A DNA stretch of 64,000 bases, taken from NCBI GenBank assembly GCA_018813765.1, contig JAHJBC010000013.1, positions 62,001-126,000 on the forward strand. Direction: 5' to 3'. Shown piece by piece: positions 53,076 through 63,190 of the stretch. The notes beneath the pieces were generated by a model that saw only the letters and a list, made by a program, of their open reading frames with translations, ran no database searches and had not been told where the DNA came from. Made by a program: the position numbers and the translations under genes. The first letter of the stretch is position 1. Every line of letters begins with the position of its first letter. This DNA is from Gammaproteobacteria bacterium. GTDB lineage: Bacteria > Pseudomonadota > Gammaproteobacteria > Burkholderiales > Gallionellaceae.

Positions 53076-54209
53076 TTATTGGAACATCAATCGGATGTTG
53101 TCCACACCCCGCGAGAATACATTCGCCAGGCGCACATCGTCCAGCGCGAACACGGGCAAGTCGAGATAAGGGGAACCATCCAGCGTCAGGTGCAGCGTGC
53201 CGAGCAGTTGGCCGCGGTTGACCGGGGCGAGCAACGGTTGTTGCGTCTCCAGCGTGGCGGCGAGCGAGTCGCGCTTGCCTTTGGGGATGGTGATGTAGCG
53301 GTCGGTGTCGAAGCCGATCTTCAAATGCCTGGAAGTGCCCTTCCAGATGCGTTTGTCGCTGACGGCCTGGTCTCGGGAGTAGAGCTTGATGGCTTCGAAA
53401 TCCTGGAAACCCATGTTCAGCAGGCGCTGGCTTTCGCTGTTGCGCAGCTTTTCGGTGGCGGTGCCCAGCACGACAGCGATCAGGCGGCGGTTGTCGCGTT
53501 TGGCCGAGACGACCATGCCGAATTTACTGCCGTCGCTGTAACTGGTCGACAGGCCGTCAACGAACGGATCCAGCCACAACAAGCGGTTGCGGTTGAATTG
53601 CGCGACGCCGTTGTACTGGTATTCGCGCTGTGCATAGATGTAGTAGAACTCGGGGAAGTCGCGGATCAGCGCTGCGGCGATCAAGGCCAGATCGCGGGCG
53701 CTGCTGTAGTGTTGCGCCTCCGGCGCTCCTGTGGCATTGATGAAATGTGTGTCTTTCAGTCCCAGCCGCTGCGCTTCGCTGTTCATCGTGTCGGCCAGCG
53801 CCATTTCATGGTTGGCGATCGCTTCCGCCAGTACGCGGGCCGCATCGTTGGCTGACTGGACGATCAGGCCGCGCAGCAGTTCTTCCACGCTCACCGCAAC
53901 TCCCGCTTTCAAAAACATGCGCGATTCCTCGGTCTGGACGCGCGTGTCGTATGCCGAGGGGATGAGACGCTGGGTGAGCGACAACTTGCCCTGCTTGATC
54001 GCGCCGAACACTACGTACGCCGTCATCAGTTTGGTCAGCGACGCCGGTGCGATGTGCTCTCCGGCGTTGTATTCCTTCAGGAATTGCCTGCTGGTGTAGT
54101 CGTACAGCACATAGGCATCGGCATCCAGATCGGGTGAGGCGGGAAATTGTTCCTGGGAGAACCCCTGCAAAGGGAGCAGGGCGAGCAGAAATATCAGGGC
54201 GGCCTTCAT
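53076..54209 (-). CDS. D-alanyl-D-alanine carboxypeptidase homologue with altered KTG box
   Basis: From ATG 54207-54209 the protein has 377 residues with a signal peptide (1-19). It belongs to the PBP5/DacA-DacC family: SLTK (57-60) with the acyl-enzyme Ser, SAN (119-121), and a C-terminal PBP5-type domain ending VDNIRLMF, which in relatives anchors to the membrane. The third motif, normally GLKTG, reads GLSTSYSDG (221-223 STS), so the catalytic Lys is missing. It may be an inactive or specialised paralogue. It heads the dat-ybeD-lipB operon. Confidence 0.9.
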   Translation of the reverse strand: MKAALIFLLALLPLQGFSQEQFPASPDLDADAYVLYDYTSRQFLKEYNAGEHIAPASLTKLMTAYVVFGAIKQGKLSLTQRLIPSAYDTRVQTEESRMFLKAGVAVSVEELLRGLIVQSANDAARVLAEAIANHEMALADTMNSEAQRLGLKDTHFINATGAPEAQHYSSARDLALIAAALIRDFPEFYYIYAQREYQYNGVAQFNRNRLLWLDPFVDGLSTSYSDGSKFGMVVSAKRDNRRLIAVVLGTATEKLRNSESQRLLNMGFQDFEAIKLYSRDQAVSDKRIWKGTSRHLKIGFDTDRYITIPKGKRDSLAATLETQQPLLAPVNRGQLLGTLHLTLDGSPYLDLPVFALDDVRLANVFSRGVDNIRLMFQ

Positions 54210-54332
54210 GGTCAATCGGGATTGTGACAGTGCCTGGATTATAGCAAGCACGGGGGTTTGCGGACGACGGTCTAAGCCGGATATAGATAGTTTCTACGGT
54301 ATATATAGGTACGGGCTAGGCCATACGGCATA

Positions 54333-54361
54333 TTGTGCCCGTGGCTGGAGGCACCTATAAA
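54333..54361 (+). promoter_or_regulatory. Sigma-70 promoter for the CZB gene
   Basis: TTGTGC (54333-54338), an exact 17-base spacer and TATAAA (54356-54361), 33 bases before the ATG. GAGGGATGCGCG before the start is a plausible ribosome-binding site. Confidence 0.65.
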
Positions 54362-54394
54362 GCAACCTGGTCATGAAAACATGAGGGATGCGCG

Positions 54395-54898
54395 ATGTTG
54401 ATCACGAACAGTGTATTGAATGAGATGGGGGCGGCACAGGTGCGTTATGGCGCCGAGCGCAGATCGGCCAAACAGTCCGGGAATGCCGCGATCGAATTCG
54501 GCATCGACTTTGTGGTCGTGGCCGAGTCGCATGTGCTGATGTTCAGCCGGTTGAAGGACTATGTCTATGGCGAGACACAGGATGTCTCGGTATTCGAATC
54601 CATTGTTCGTTCCGACTCATGTCATCTCGGTAGATGGCTCGACGGGGAGGGCAGGCTGAATTTCGGTAGCCTGTCGTCGTTTGATAGGCTCTGTAACGCC
54701 CATTCGGAGTTCCACGTCTGGGCGGCAGAGGTGCTGAACAAGATGGAAGGCGGGAGCTGGCTGGCTGCAGAACGCGTGCTCAAGCAGGATTTCTCGCGCT
54801 CGCTGAGGCGCATTCTGATCGCGCTCACCGAACTGAATGAAGCTGCGACCGCGTCCTTTGAAAGTGCTCTGCACGGTCAGGCTTGGGCAGTCAGCTAG
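54395..54898 (+). CDS. CZB-domain (chemoreceptor zinc-binding) protein
   Basis: A 167-residue soluble protein with one CZB domain: His in ESHVLMFSRLKDYVYG, the C-x-L-G-x-W-L core as SCHLGRWLDG, and HSEFHVWAAEVL, giving the 3 His-1 Cys zinc site. CZB domains sense zinc or oxidants such as hypochlorous acid and are usually fused to chemoreceptors or diguanylate cyclases. Here it is alone, and no partner output domain is adjacent on the same strand; the convergent HDOD gene is signalling-related. Confidence 0.82.
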   Translation: MLITNSVLNEMGAAQVRYGAERRSAKQSGNAAIEFGIDFVVVAESHVLMFSRLKDYVYGETQDVSVFESIVRSDSCHLGRWLDGEGRLNFGSLSSFDRLCNAHSEFHVWAAEVLNKMEGGSWLAAERVLKQDFSRSLRRILIALTELNEAATASFESALHGQAWAVS

Positions 54899-54938
54899 CA
54901 GGCCGTCAATATCCCAAGCGCTGCTTTAGATCAAAGAT

Positions 54939-54965
54939 CCGGTACTCGATGTCATCGAGTACCGG
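54939..54965. terminator. Near-continuous palindrome between convergent genes
   Basis: CCGGTACTCGATG-T-CATCGAGTACCGG, a 13-bp perfect inverted repeat with a one-base centre. It lies between the ends of the convergent CZB and HDOD genes and could be a bidirectional terminator, but there is no T-run. Confidence 0.45.
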
Positions 54966-54995
54966 AGTCGAACCTCCCGCCTTCTCCTGGCTTGC

Positions 54996-55862
54996 TCAAC
55001 TGAACGTACTGGCGAACTGCGTCGCTTGCTCGGCCTGTTCTGCTGCCTGGGCGGCAATGTCTTCTGCCTGCTCCGGGTCTATGCCCAGGGCTTCCCACTC
55101 TTCCTTGGCGATCTGGTGACCGACGAATTCCCTCAATCCAAATGACGGGATCAGACGTTCGGCGATGTTGACGATGCGCACCAACGGTTGCGCTACGCTG
55201 GCTCCTTCAGCATCGGGCGTATGGTGGTAGCGGATCACGGCAACGATCTCTTCGGGCAGATTCCAGTGTTTGGCCAGTTCCGCTCCCAGTTCGTCGTGCG
55301 TCACTTCCAGCAGTTCGCGCTCCACTTCGATCGCGGGCCTGTTTTCCTCGATGACCAGCCGGGTGTGCAGATCGTCGCTGCGTTTCGGGTCAAGATGGGC
55401 CAGCGCCAGATAGCCGATGTCGTGCAGCATCCCGGCAAGAAAGATCGAGTCGTCCTGCGGTCGGCTCCTTGCGGGCATGGCGCGAACCACCGGCAGCATG
55501 GCGAAGGCGACGCCCAGATTGTGCATCCACAGTTCCTGCGGATCGAACCTGCCGATGGGCTTGTTCACCAGCGACATGACGGCGATGCCGGTGGCGACCG
55601 ATTTGACGCGGGTCAGCCCCAGCATCATGGCGGCATCCTTGACGGCGGTGATATGGCGCGAAGCGCCGAGCAGCGGTGAATTCGCCAGACCGATGATCTT
55701 GGCCGAGATCATCGGGTCCTGCGCGATCAGCAGCATCATCTGGCGTTCGCCTTCGTCGCTGTCCAGTTTGAGTGCCATCAGTTTCTGCGCGATGACGGGC
55801 ATCGCGGGCAGGCTGTTCAGGTTGCGTACGGCCGATTTCAGATCGACATGAGGTTCGTTCAT
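54996..55862 (-). CDS. HDOD-domain signalling protein
   Basis: A 288-residue protein from ATG 55860-55862 (preceded by GGAGAAACG). The HDOD domain spans about 10-210: LNSLPAMPVIAQKLMAL, IAQDPMISAKIIGLANSPL, and AGMLHDIGYLALAHL, an HD-like element lacking the full HD catalytic set. HDOD proteins work as signal-transduction scaffolds, often with cyclic di-GMP or chemotaxis networks. A Gln/Ala-rich tail follows. It is in the same direction as, and 91 bases downstream of, the RegA-like gene. Confidence 0.86.
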   Translation of the reverse strand: MNEPHVDLKSAVRNLNSLPAMPVIAQKLMALKLDSDEGERQMMLLIAQDPMISAKIIGLANSPLLGASRHITAVKDAAMMLGLTRVKSVATGIAVMSLVNKPIGRFDPQELWMHNLGVAFAMLPVVRAMPARSRPQDDSIFLAGMLHDIGYLALAHLDPKRSDDLHTRLVIEENRPAIEVERELLEVTHDELGAELAKHWNLPEEIVAVIRYHHTPDAEGASVAQPLVRIVNIAERLIPSFGLREFVGHQIAKEEWEALGIDPEQAEDIAAQAAEQAEQATQFASTFS

Positions 55863-55953
55863 CGTTTCTCCGGAATGATGGGCTTCTGTGTTCTTCAAGC
55901 CGGAATTCTAACTCGAACAGGGCCGCTGATGCGCAGGGTCGAGGCAGCAGGCC

Positions 55954-56493
55954 TTAAAGACCGGAGGGACGCTTGGATAGTTTGCGCTGCAAGGTGCGGC
56001 GGTGCATGTTGAGCATGCGCGCGGTGGCGGAGATGTTGTCGCCGTTTTCGTGCAGTATGCGCTGGATATGTTCCCACTCCAGTCGCTCCACCGAGACCGG
56101 CTGGGCTTCGAACGGGATATCGGTGCTGGCATTGTGGCCAAAGGCGGCGACGATCTCGTCGGCATTCGCCGGCTTGGAAAGATACTGGGTAGCGCCCAGC
56201 TTGATCGCCTCCACCGCAGTGGCGATGCTGGCGTAGCCGGTGAGCATCACGATGCGCGTGGCGGGATCAAGTTCGTGCAGTTTCTGCACCAGCACCAGAC
56301 CCGAAACGCCTTCCATCTTCAGGTCGACCACGGCATATTCGGGGGGATTGTCGACTGCCAGCGGCAGCGCCTGCTCGACGCTTTCGGCAGTGGTGACCGC
56401 GAATCCGCGTTTCTCCAGCGCGCGCGACAACACGGCGCGGAAGGTCGCATCGTCGTCCACCAGCAGCAGCGAGGGTTTTTCTGTCGGGCTCAT
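55954..56493 (-). CDS. regA: RegA/PrrA/ActR-family response regulator
   Basis: A 179-residue regulator: receiver with DDD (13-15), phospho-acceptor Asp57 in YAVVDLKMEG, and Lys in YLSKPAN; then a short linker and a Fis-type helix-turn-helix (ISATARMLNMHRRTLQRKL), the minimal RegA plan without an AAA+ domain. RegA regulators control respiration and redox genes by binding GCGGC-N5-GNCGC-like sites. Such a site (57860-57876) lies upstream of the nearby copper receptor. It overlaps regB by ATGA at 56490-56493. Confidence 0.92.
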   Translation of the reverse strand: MSPTEKPSLLLVDDDATFRAVLSRALEKRGFAVTTAESVEQALPLAVDNPPEYAVVDLKMEGVSGLVLVQKLHELDPATRIVMLTGYASIATAVEAIKLGATQYLSKPANADEIVAAFGHNASTDIPFEAQPVSVERLEWEHIQRILHENGDNISATARMLNMHRRTLQRKLSKRPSGL

Positions 56494-57824
56494 ATCGGCC
56501 TGTTCCGCAGGGGAATGATCACACGGGTGGTGGCGCCGCCGCCTTCGCGATTCGACAGGCGCACGCTGCCGCCCAGCCTCTCCATTGTGGCGTTGGCGAG
56601 GAACAGGCCGAGACCGCGCCCTTCCTGCTTGGTGGTGAAATGGGCCGAGCCGGCGCGCGCTGCGACCTCTGAGGTGAGTCCCGGGCCGTGGTCCTGAATC
56701 TCCAGCACGATGTTGTCTTCATCCCAATTCAGCAGGATGTCCATCTCTTCCGGTGAGGCATCCGCCGCGTTGTTGAGCAGGTTAAGCAGCGCCGAACGCA
56801 GCGCCTTGTCGGCGCGCAGGCGTGGCGAAGGTTGCAGGCCCATTACCTTGAAAAGGTAGCGCACGGTCGGGCGCAACAATTGCCATTCGTCCAGCACATT
56901 GCGAATGAATTCTTCCAGCGACAGCTCGCTGCTGGTTTCCTGCGCGTGCTTGAGCAGGGTGTCGAGGATGCGTTTGCAGTTCCTCACCTGGTCGTCGAGG
57001 ATGTTGAGGTTGTCCTGGTGTTCGGGGTCGCTGCACTCGCGCCGCATCTCGCCAATGACGACCGACATGGTGGCAAGCGGGGTGCCCATCTCGTGTGCGG
57101 CACCGGCAGCCTGCGTGCCCAGTGCCACGATGCGCTCGTTGCGCAGCGTTTCCTCGCGCACCCGGTTCAGTTGCGCATCGCGGATGCGCACGGCCCGTGC
57201 CATCTCGGCCGCAAAATATGCCACTACCACCGCGCTGATGACGAAGCCCAGCCACATGCCGAGCACATGGGGGTTGAACGTCTCCTCCAGCGGCAAGGCA
57301 GTTGCGGAGGGCATCATGGCGCTCATGTCGTGATGCGAGTGGTCCATGCCTTCCATCGACATCGTCGCTTCGGCACTCGCGTTCGGATTCGGCAGCGGCA
57401 CATACCACACCATCAGCAGGCTGTAGCAGGCCAGCGTCAGCGCAGCCATGCCCCAGGTGTGGCGGCGCGTCAGCGTCGCGGCGGCGATCACCAGCGGCAG
57501 CAGGTAGAGCGAGACGAAGGGGTTGGTGGAGCCGCCGCCGTAGTAGAGCAGTACCGTCAGCACCAGCACATCCACGCTCAGTTGCAGGAACAGTTCCATG
57601 TTGCCTACAGGCAGATCGAGCGAAAGGCGCCACCAGGTGAGCGCGTTCACAAAGGTCAGGAAACATACCGCAGCCAGCATCGGTATCCAGGCGAAATCGT
57701 GGCTGTAGAAGCGGTGCAGCAGGATCAGGGTCGCGAACTGGGCCAGGATGGCCCCGCAGCGCAGCAGGAACAGTCTGCGCAGGTGGGAATGGCCGGTCTG
57801 GGAAGCGAGCAGGGACGAATTCAT
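56490..57824 (-). CDS. regB: RegB/PrrB-family redox sensor histidine kinase with Met/His-rich loop
   Basis: A 444-residue membrane kinase with about six N-terminal helices. GGGSTNPF (96-103) is the quinone-binding signature of RegB; the H-box is GAAHEMGTPL (His244) and Cys283 in DDQVRNCKRIL matches the redox Cys of RegB. The N and G boxes (LLNNAADAS, DHGPGL) are complete. Between two helices, residues 154-171 (MSMEGMDHSHHDMSAMM) form a periplasmic Met/His-rich insert that looks copper-binding and is not part of the usual family plan. It heads the regBA unit, back to back with the copper receptor gene. Confidence 0.92.
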   Translation of the reverse strand: MNSSLLASQTGHSHLRRLFLLRCGAILAQFATLILLHRFYSHDFAWIPMLAAVCFLTFVNALTWWRLSLDLPVGNMELFLQLSVDVLVLTVLLYYGGGSTNPFVSLYLLPLVIAAATLTRRHTWGMAALTLACYSLLMVWYVPLPNPNASAEATMSMEGMDHSHHDMSAMMPSATALPLEETFNPHVLGMWLGFVISAVVVAYFAAEMARAVRIRDAQLNRVREETLRNERIVALGTQAAGAAHEMGTPLATMSVVIGEMRRECSDPEHQDNLNILDDQVRNCKRILDTLLKHAQETSSELSLEEFIRNVLDEWQLLRPTVRYLFKVMGLQPSPRLRADKALRSALLNLLNNAADASPEEMDILLNWDEDNIVLEIQDHGPGLTSEVAARAGSAHFTTKQEGRGLGLFLANATMERLGGSVRLSNREGGGATTRVIIPLRNRPI

Positions 57825-57859
57825 GGGGGGATTCTACCGGAGCTCCTTTGCGGCCGGGG

Positions 57860-57905
57860 TGCGGCAATATGCCGCAGGGGGGTGGCCGGGATATTTTTCT
57901 ACAAT
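57860..57905 (+). promoter_or_regulatory. Putative RegA site and promoter of the copper receptor gene
   Basis: TGCGGCA-ATA-TGCCGCA (57860-57876) fits the RegA-type GCGGC-N5-GNCGC pattern. TACAAT at 57900-57905 is a good -10, with no -35 hexamer at the right distance. The palindrome is centred about 44 bases before the expected start site, where an activator would replace the -35 contact. Confidence 0.55.
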
Positions 57906-57944
57906 CCGCAGTGGTTTTTCTGGTCAATAAGTGGAGAGGAAGCA

Positions 57945-59981
57945 ATGAACTATAAGCTGAAATTGGGAGTGATTGCGGTTGCTGTGGCGCTGGGAGGTAT
58001 GGCTCGTGCCGAAGAGATGCTGGGTGAAGTGGTGGTGACGGCTCCACAGAGCACCGAGCCGCTGAAGGTAACAACCGATCCGAAAAAACCGCGCCAGCCC
58101 GTGCCTGCGCACGATGGCGCCGACTATCTCAAGACCATCCCCGGTTTCTCCGTCATCCGCAAGGGCGGTACCGACGGCGATCCGGTGTTCCGCGGCATGG
58201 CCGGTTCGCGTCTGGGCATCCTGCTCGACGGCGAGCAAATCTTCGGCGGCTGCGGCGGCCGCATGGATCCGCCCACCGCCTATGTGTTCCCTGCCGCCTA
58301 CGACCGCATCACTCTGCTGAAAGGTCCTCAGACTGTGCTGTACGGACCGGGGAATTCGGCCGGGACGGTGCTGTTCGAACGTTCCTTCGACCGCTCCCTG
58401 CAGGTCGGGACCAAGGTACAGGGCTCACTGCTGCTTGGCAGTTTCGGTCGTAACGACCAGATGGTGGAAGCCAGGACGGGCAGCGAAGGCTACTACCTGC
58501 GGGCGGGTGGCACTCGCTCGGATGCCGACGATTACAAGGATGGCAGCGGCAATCTGGTGCATTCCTCCTACACGCGCTGGAGTGGCAATGCCGCTCTGGG
58601 GTGGACGCCGGATGAGAACACGCGCTTGGAACTGACAGCAGCGAAGAGCGATGGCGAGGCTGCCTATGCCGACCGCGGAGTGGATGGCACCAAGTTCGCG
58701 CGCGACAACATCGGAGTGAAGTTCGAGAGACAGCGCATGGGCGGGGTGCTGGACGGGGTCGAGGCGCAGGCCTATTACAACTATGTCGACCACGTCATGG
58801 ATATCTACAGCATGCGTGATGGCAACCCGGCTTCAATGATGGCGGCAATGAACCCGGATCGCGAGACCACTGGCGGTCGTCTGGTGGGGACACTGAATTT
58901 GGCTGAAGCCTCACAGCTCAAACTGGGCGTGGATATGCAGAACAACATTCATACCGGTCGCGTGGGCGCCGCCCCCGGCTACATGGGGGACTATACCTTG
59001 CAGCCGCGCGTCAAGGATGCCGAGTTCAAGAACGTCGGCGTGTTCGGCGAGCTTCGTCAGGGCACGAGCGATGCATCCCGCATCGTGGCTGGTGTGCGTG
59101 CCGACAGCTGGCAGGCGACCGATTTCCGCACGATGATCATGCGCGACATGATGACCAGCCTGATGAACCCTACCGCCAACAAGACCCGCAAGGAGACTCT
59201 GCCCAGCGCATTCGTTCGTTACGAACAGGATGTGAATGCCGCTGCGACGGCCTATGTCGGGATCGGGCGAGCCACACGTGCGCCGGACTATTGGGAACTG
59301 TTCAACAAGGAGAGCCTGACTACGGCAAGCGCATTCGATACCGCGGTGGAAAAGACGACGCAGCTCGATGTCGGCTTGAATTTCCGTTCTGGCGCGCTGT
59401 CCGGCTCAGTGTCCGCGTTCTACAGCAAGGTCAGTGATTTCATCCTGATCCAGTCCGGCGTCAACAAGGGCACGATGATGATGCCTTCCTATGTGACGGT
59501 CACGCGCAACGTCGATGCCACTACCTATGGTGCGGAGGCGGGGGCAAGCTATCGGTTGGCCGACAACTGGAAGAGCGATGTCAGCTTTGCCTATGTGCAT
59601 GGTTCCAACGACACCGACGGTACCGCGCTTGGACAGATCCCGCCGCTGGAGCTGCGTATCGGCGTCGGTTACGATGACAAGGTATGGTCGTTCGGCGGCC
59701 TGTTGCGCGGCGTCGCGGCTCAGGATCGTGTCGCTGTGAACCAGGGCAATATCGCAGGCCAGGACATCGCCGCCACGGCCGGCTTCGGTGTGTTCTCAGT
59801 CAACGGTGGTTGGCGCGCCGGCAAGTCGGTACAAGTGAGCGCCGGTGTGGATAACGTGTTCGACAAGACTTATGCCGAACACATCAGCCGCGCCGGAACG
59901 ATGGTGACCGGCTATACCCAGACCACGCGCGTCAACGAACCGGGGCGCAATGTATGGGTCAAGGCCGACCTGGAGTTCTGA
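57945..59981 (+). CDS. TonB-dependent copper receptor (OprC/NosA type)
   Basis: A 678-residue outer-membrane receptor from ATG 57945 (GGAGAGGAAGCA before it). It has a signal peptide (1-22), a TonB box-like region (LGEVVVTAP), plug with GGTDGDPVFRGMAG and GPQTVLYGPGNSAGT, and a beta-barrel ending in ADLEF. The plug loop GGCGGRMDPPTAYVFP holds the C-x3-M copper site (Cys103, Met107) described for OprC. Extracellular loops are Met-rich (GNPASMMAAMNPD, MIMRDMMTSLMNP, GTMMMPSY). It imports copper under limitation. PCuAC genes follow in the same direction. Confidence 0.94.
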   Translation: MNYKLKLGVIAVAVALGGMARAEEMLGEVVVTAPQSTEPLKVTTDPKKPRQPVPAHDGADYLKTIPGFSVIRKGGTDGDPVFRGMAGSRLGILLDGEQIFGGCGGRMDPPTAYVFPAAYDRITLLKGPQTVLYGPGNSAGTVLFERSFDRSLQVGTKVQGSLLLGSFGRNDQMVEARTGSEGYYLRAGGTRSDADDYKDGSGNLVHSSYTRWSGNAALGWTPDENTRLELTAAKSDGEAAYADRGVDGTKFARDNIGVKFERQRMGGVLDGVEAQAYYNYVDHVMDIYSMRDGNPASMMAAMNPDRETTGGRLVGTLNLAEASQLKLGVDMQNNIHTGRVGAAPGYMGDYTLQPRVKDAEFKNVGVFGELRQGTSDASRIVAGVRADSWQATDFRTMIMRDMMTSLMNPTANKTRKETLPSAFVRYEQDVNAAATAYVGIGRATRAPDYWELFNKESLTTASAFDTAVEKTTQLDVGLNFRSGALSGSVSAFYSKVSDFILIQSGVNKGTMMMPSYVTVTRNVDATTYGAEAGASYRLADNWKSDVSFAYVHGSNDTDGTALGQIPPLELRIGVGYDDKVWSFGGLLRGVAAQDRVAVNQGNIAGQDIAATAGFGVFSVNGGWRAGKSVQVSAGVDNVFDKTYAEHISRAGTMVTGYTQTTRVNEPGRNVWVKADLEF

Positions 59982-60049
59982 AGCGGGGTTTTGGGCTAGA
60001 ATGACGCGCCATATCGCAGGGTATGGCGCTTTTTACTGGAGAATTTCAA

Positions 60050-60520
60050 ATGAGCAAAAAATATCTGTGGGCAGGTTTGGTTGCGTTGGTTTATGCGGCT
60101 TCGGCATCCGCCGGTGAAGTGATAGTAAGCGATGCATGGGCGCGCGCCACCGCGCCGGGGCAGGCCGCTGCAGCGGTGCAGATGACCATCACCAGCGACA
60201 AGGCCGGTGCGCTGGTCGCGGGAGCGAGCGGGGCTGCCAAAACCGTGGAAGTTCATACCATGATTATGGAAGGCAACATGATGAAGATGCGCCAGATCGA
60301 CAAACTGCCCTTGCCCGCAAACAAGGCGGTCTCCCTGGCCGAGGGCGGCTATCACCTGATGCTGATCGGTTTGAAGAAACCGCTCAAGGAAGGTGAGAAA
60401 GTGCCGTTCGAGCTGACGGTGCAATTCGCCGACGGCAGCAAAACCACCGTCAAGTCGGAAGCGCTGGTCAAGCCGCTGGCGATGACGAATAATGGAGGCC
60501 ATGAACACAATCATCACTAG
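60050..60520 (+). CDS. PCuAC periplasmic copper chaperone
   Basis: A 156-residue protein from ATG 60050 with a signal peptide (1-21). The copper site fits H-x10-M-x21-H-x-M exactly: His69, Met80, His102 and Met104 (VEVHTM..., KMRQ, YHLMLIG). It ends in a His-rich tail (GGHEHNHH). PCuAC delivers Cu(I) to the CuA or CuB site of cytochrome oxidase in the periplasm, often with Sco. It lies 68 bases after the copper receptor and 9 bases before its paralogue. Confidence 0.94.
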   Translation: MSKKYLWAGLVALVYAASASAGEVIVSDAWARATAPGQAAAAVQMTITSDKAGALVAGASGAAKTVEVHTMIMEGNMMKMRQIDKLPLPANKAVSLAEGGYHLMLIGLKKPLKEGEKVPFELTVQFADGSKTTVKSEALVKPLAMTNNGGHEHNHH

Positions 60521-60529
60521 GAGGCGATC

Positions 60530-61006
60530 ATGTGGCGCAAGCTGATCTGTACGGCGAGTCTGGTGCTGGCGGGTAACGTATGGGCTGGCGCCAACGATGT
60601 GATCGTGGACAAGGTCTGGATGCGCGAGAGCGTTCCGGGGCAGACATCCTCTACCGTGCAACTCAACCTTTCCGTCACCAAGGCGGCACGGCTGCTATCG
60701 GTGAGCAGCCCGGTCGCCGCTGCTGGCGAGATACAGGGCGTGGTGATGAGAAAGGGCAAGATGCAGACGGCCACCGTCAACAGCATGCAACTGCGGGCGC
60801 ACAGCACAACCTTGTTCGGTTCGCGCGGCACCTATCTGACGCTGGTCGGGTTGAAGCAGCCTTTGGTCGTGGGTGAGCGCATTCCGATCACACTGGTGGT
60901 GGAGGTGGCGGGGAAGAAGCAGACCGTCAATACCGAGGCATTGGTAAAAGCGCTGGAACTCAGCTACCAGCACTACAACAATCCGAGCGTCAAAGACCAC
61001 CGCTGA
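60530..61006 (+). CDS. PCuAC-like paralogue lacking the copper ligands
   Basis: A 158-residue exported protein with the same fold pattern as its neighbour (GANDVIVDKVWMRESVPGQTSS..., TYLTLVGLKQPLVVGERIPITL). At the four ligand positions it has Gly/Val in place of His69, Thr near Met80, Tyr in place of His102 and Thr104 in place of Met104. It therefore should not bind copper in the family's way. It may partner or regulate the active copy. A terminator follows 20 bases after its stop. Confidence 0.85.
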   Translation: MWRKLICTASLVLAGNVWAGANDVIVDKVWMRESVPGQTSSTVQLNLSVTKAARLLSVSSPVAAAGEIQGVVMRKGKMQTATVNSMQLRAHSTTLFGSRGTYLTLVGLKQPLVVGERIPITLVVEVAGKKQTVNTEALVKALELSYQHYNNPSVKDHR

Positions 61007-61026
61007 TCGAACGCGGTGTCGTATGC

Positions 61027-61057
61027 AGGGGCGGCCAAGGTGCCGCCCCTTTCATTT
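61027..61057 (+). terminator. Rho-independent terminator of the copper-uptake unit
   Basis: AGGGGCGGC-CAAGGT-GCCGCCCCT followed by TTCATTTT: a 9-bp GC-rich stem and a T-rich tail, after the second PCuAC-like gene. Confidence 0.88.
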
Positions 61058-61061
61058 TGCC

Positions 61062-61090
61062 CTTGAAAACCGACAGGCCGACCACAGATA
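61062..61090 (+). promoter_or_regulatory. Heat-shock (sigma-32) promoter for hsp20
   Basis: CTTGAAAA at 61062-61069 matches the sigma-32 -35 element. After a 13-base spacer, CCACAGATA at 61082-61090 fits six or seven positions of CCCCATNTA. It lies 54 bases before the hsp20 start. Confidence 0.6.
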
Positions 61091-61143
61091 GGCGGCATGC
61101 GGGATCGCCCCGCTAGTCCGAAACCAGAATATAGGAGAAAGAA

Positions 61144-63178
<2,035 letters not shown>

Positions 63179-63190
63179 GAGGGGAAAAGC

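Noticed and set aside
54252-54394. Possible cyclic di-GMP riboswitch upstream of the CZB gene
   Set aside because: The conserved GEMM core and paired stems are not found; only a sigma-70 promoter is supported.
54950-54990. GGTTCGACTCC on the minus strand, like a tRNA T-arm
   Set aside because: The bases flanking it do not pair as a T-stem and no acceptor or anticodon arm is present.
56832-57944. N-terminal extension of the copper receptor frame
   Set aside because: The extension is antisense to regB; the ATG at 57945 has a ribosome-binding site and begins a proper signal peptide.
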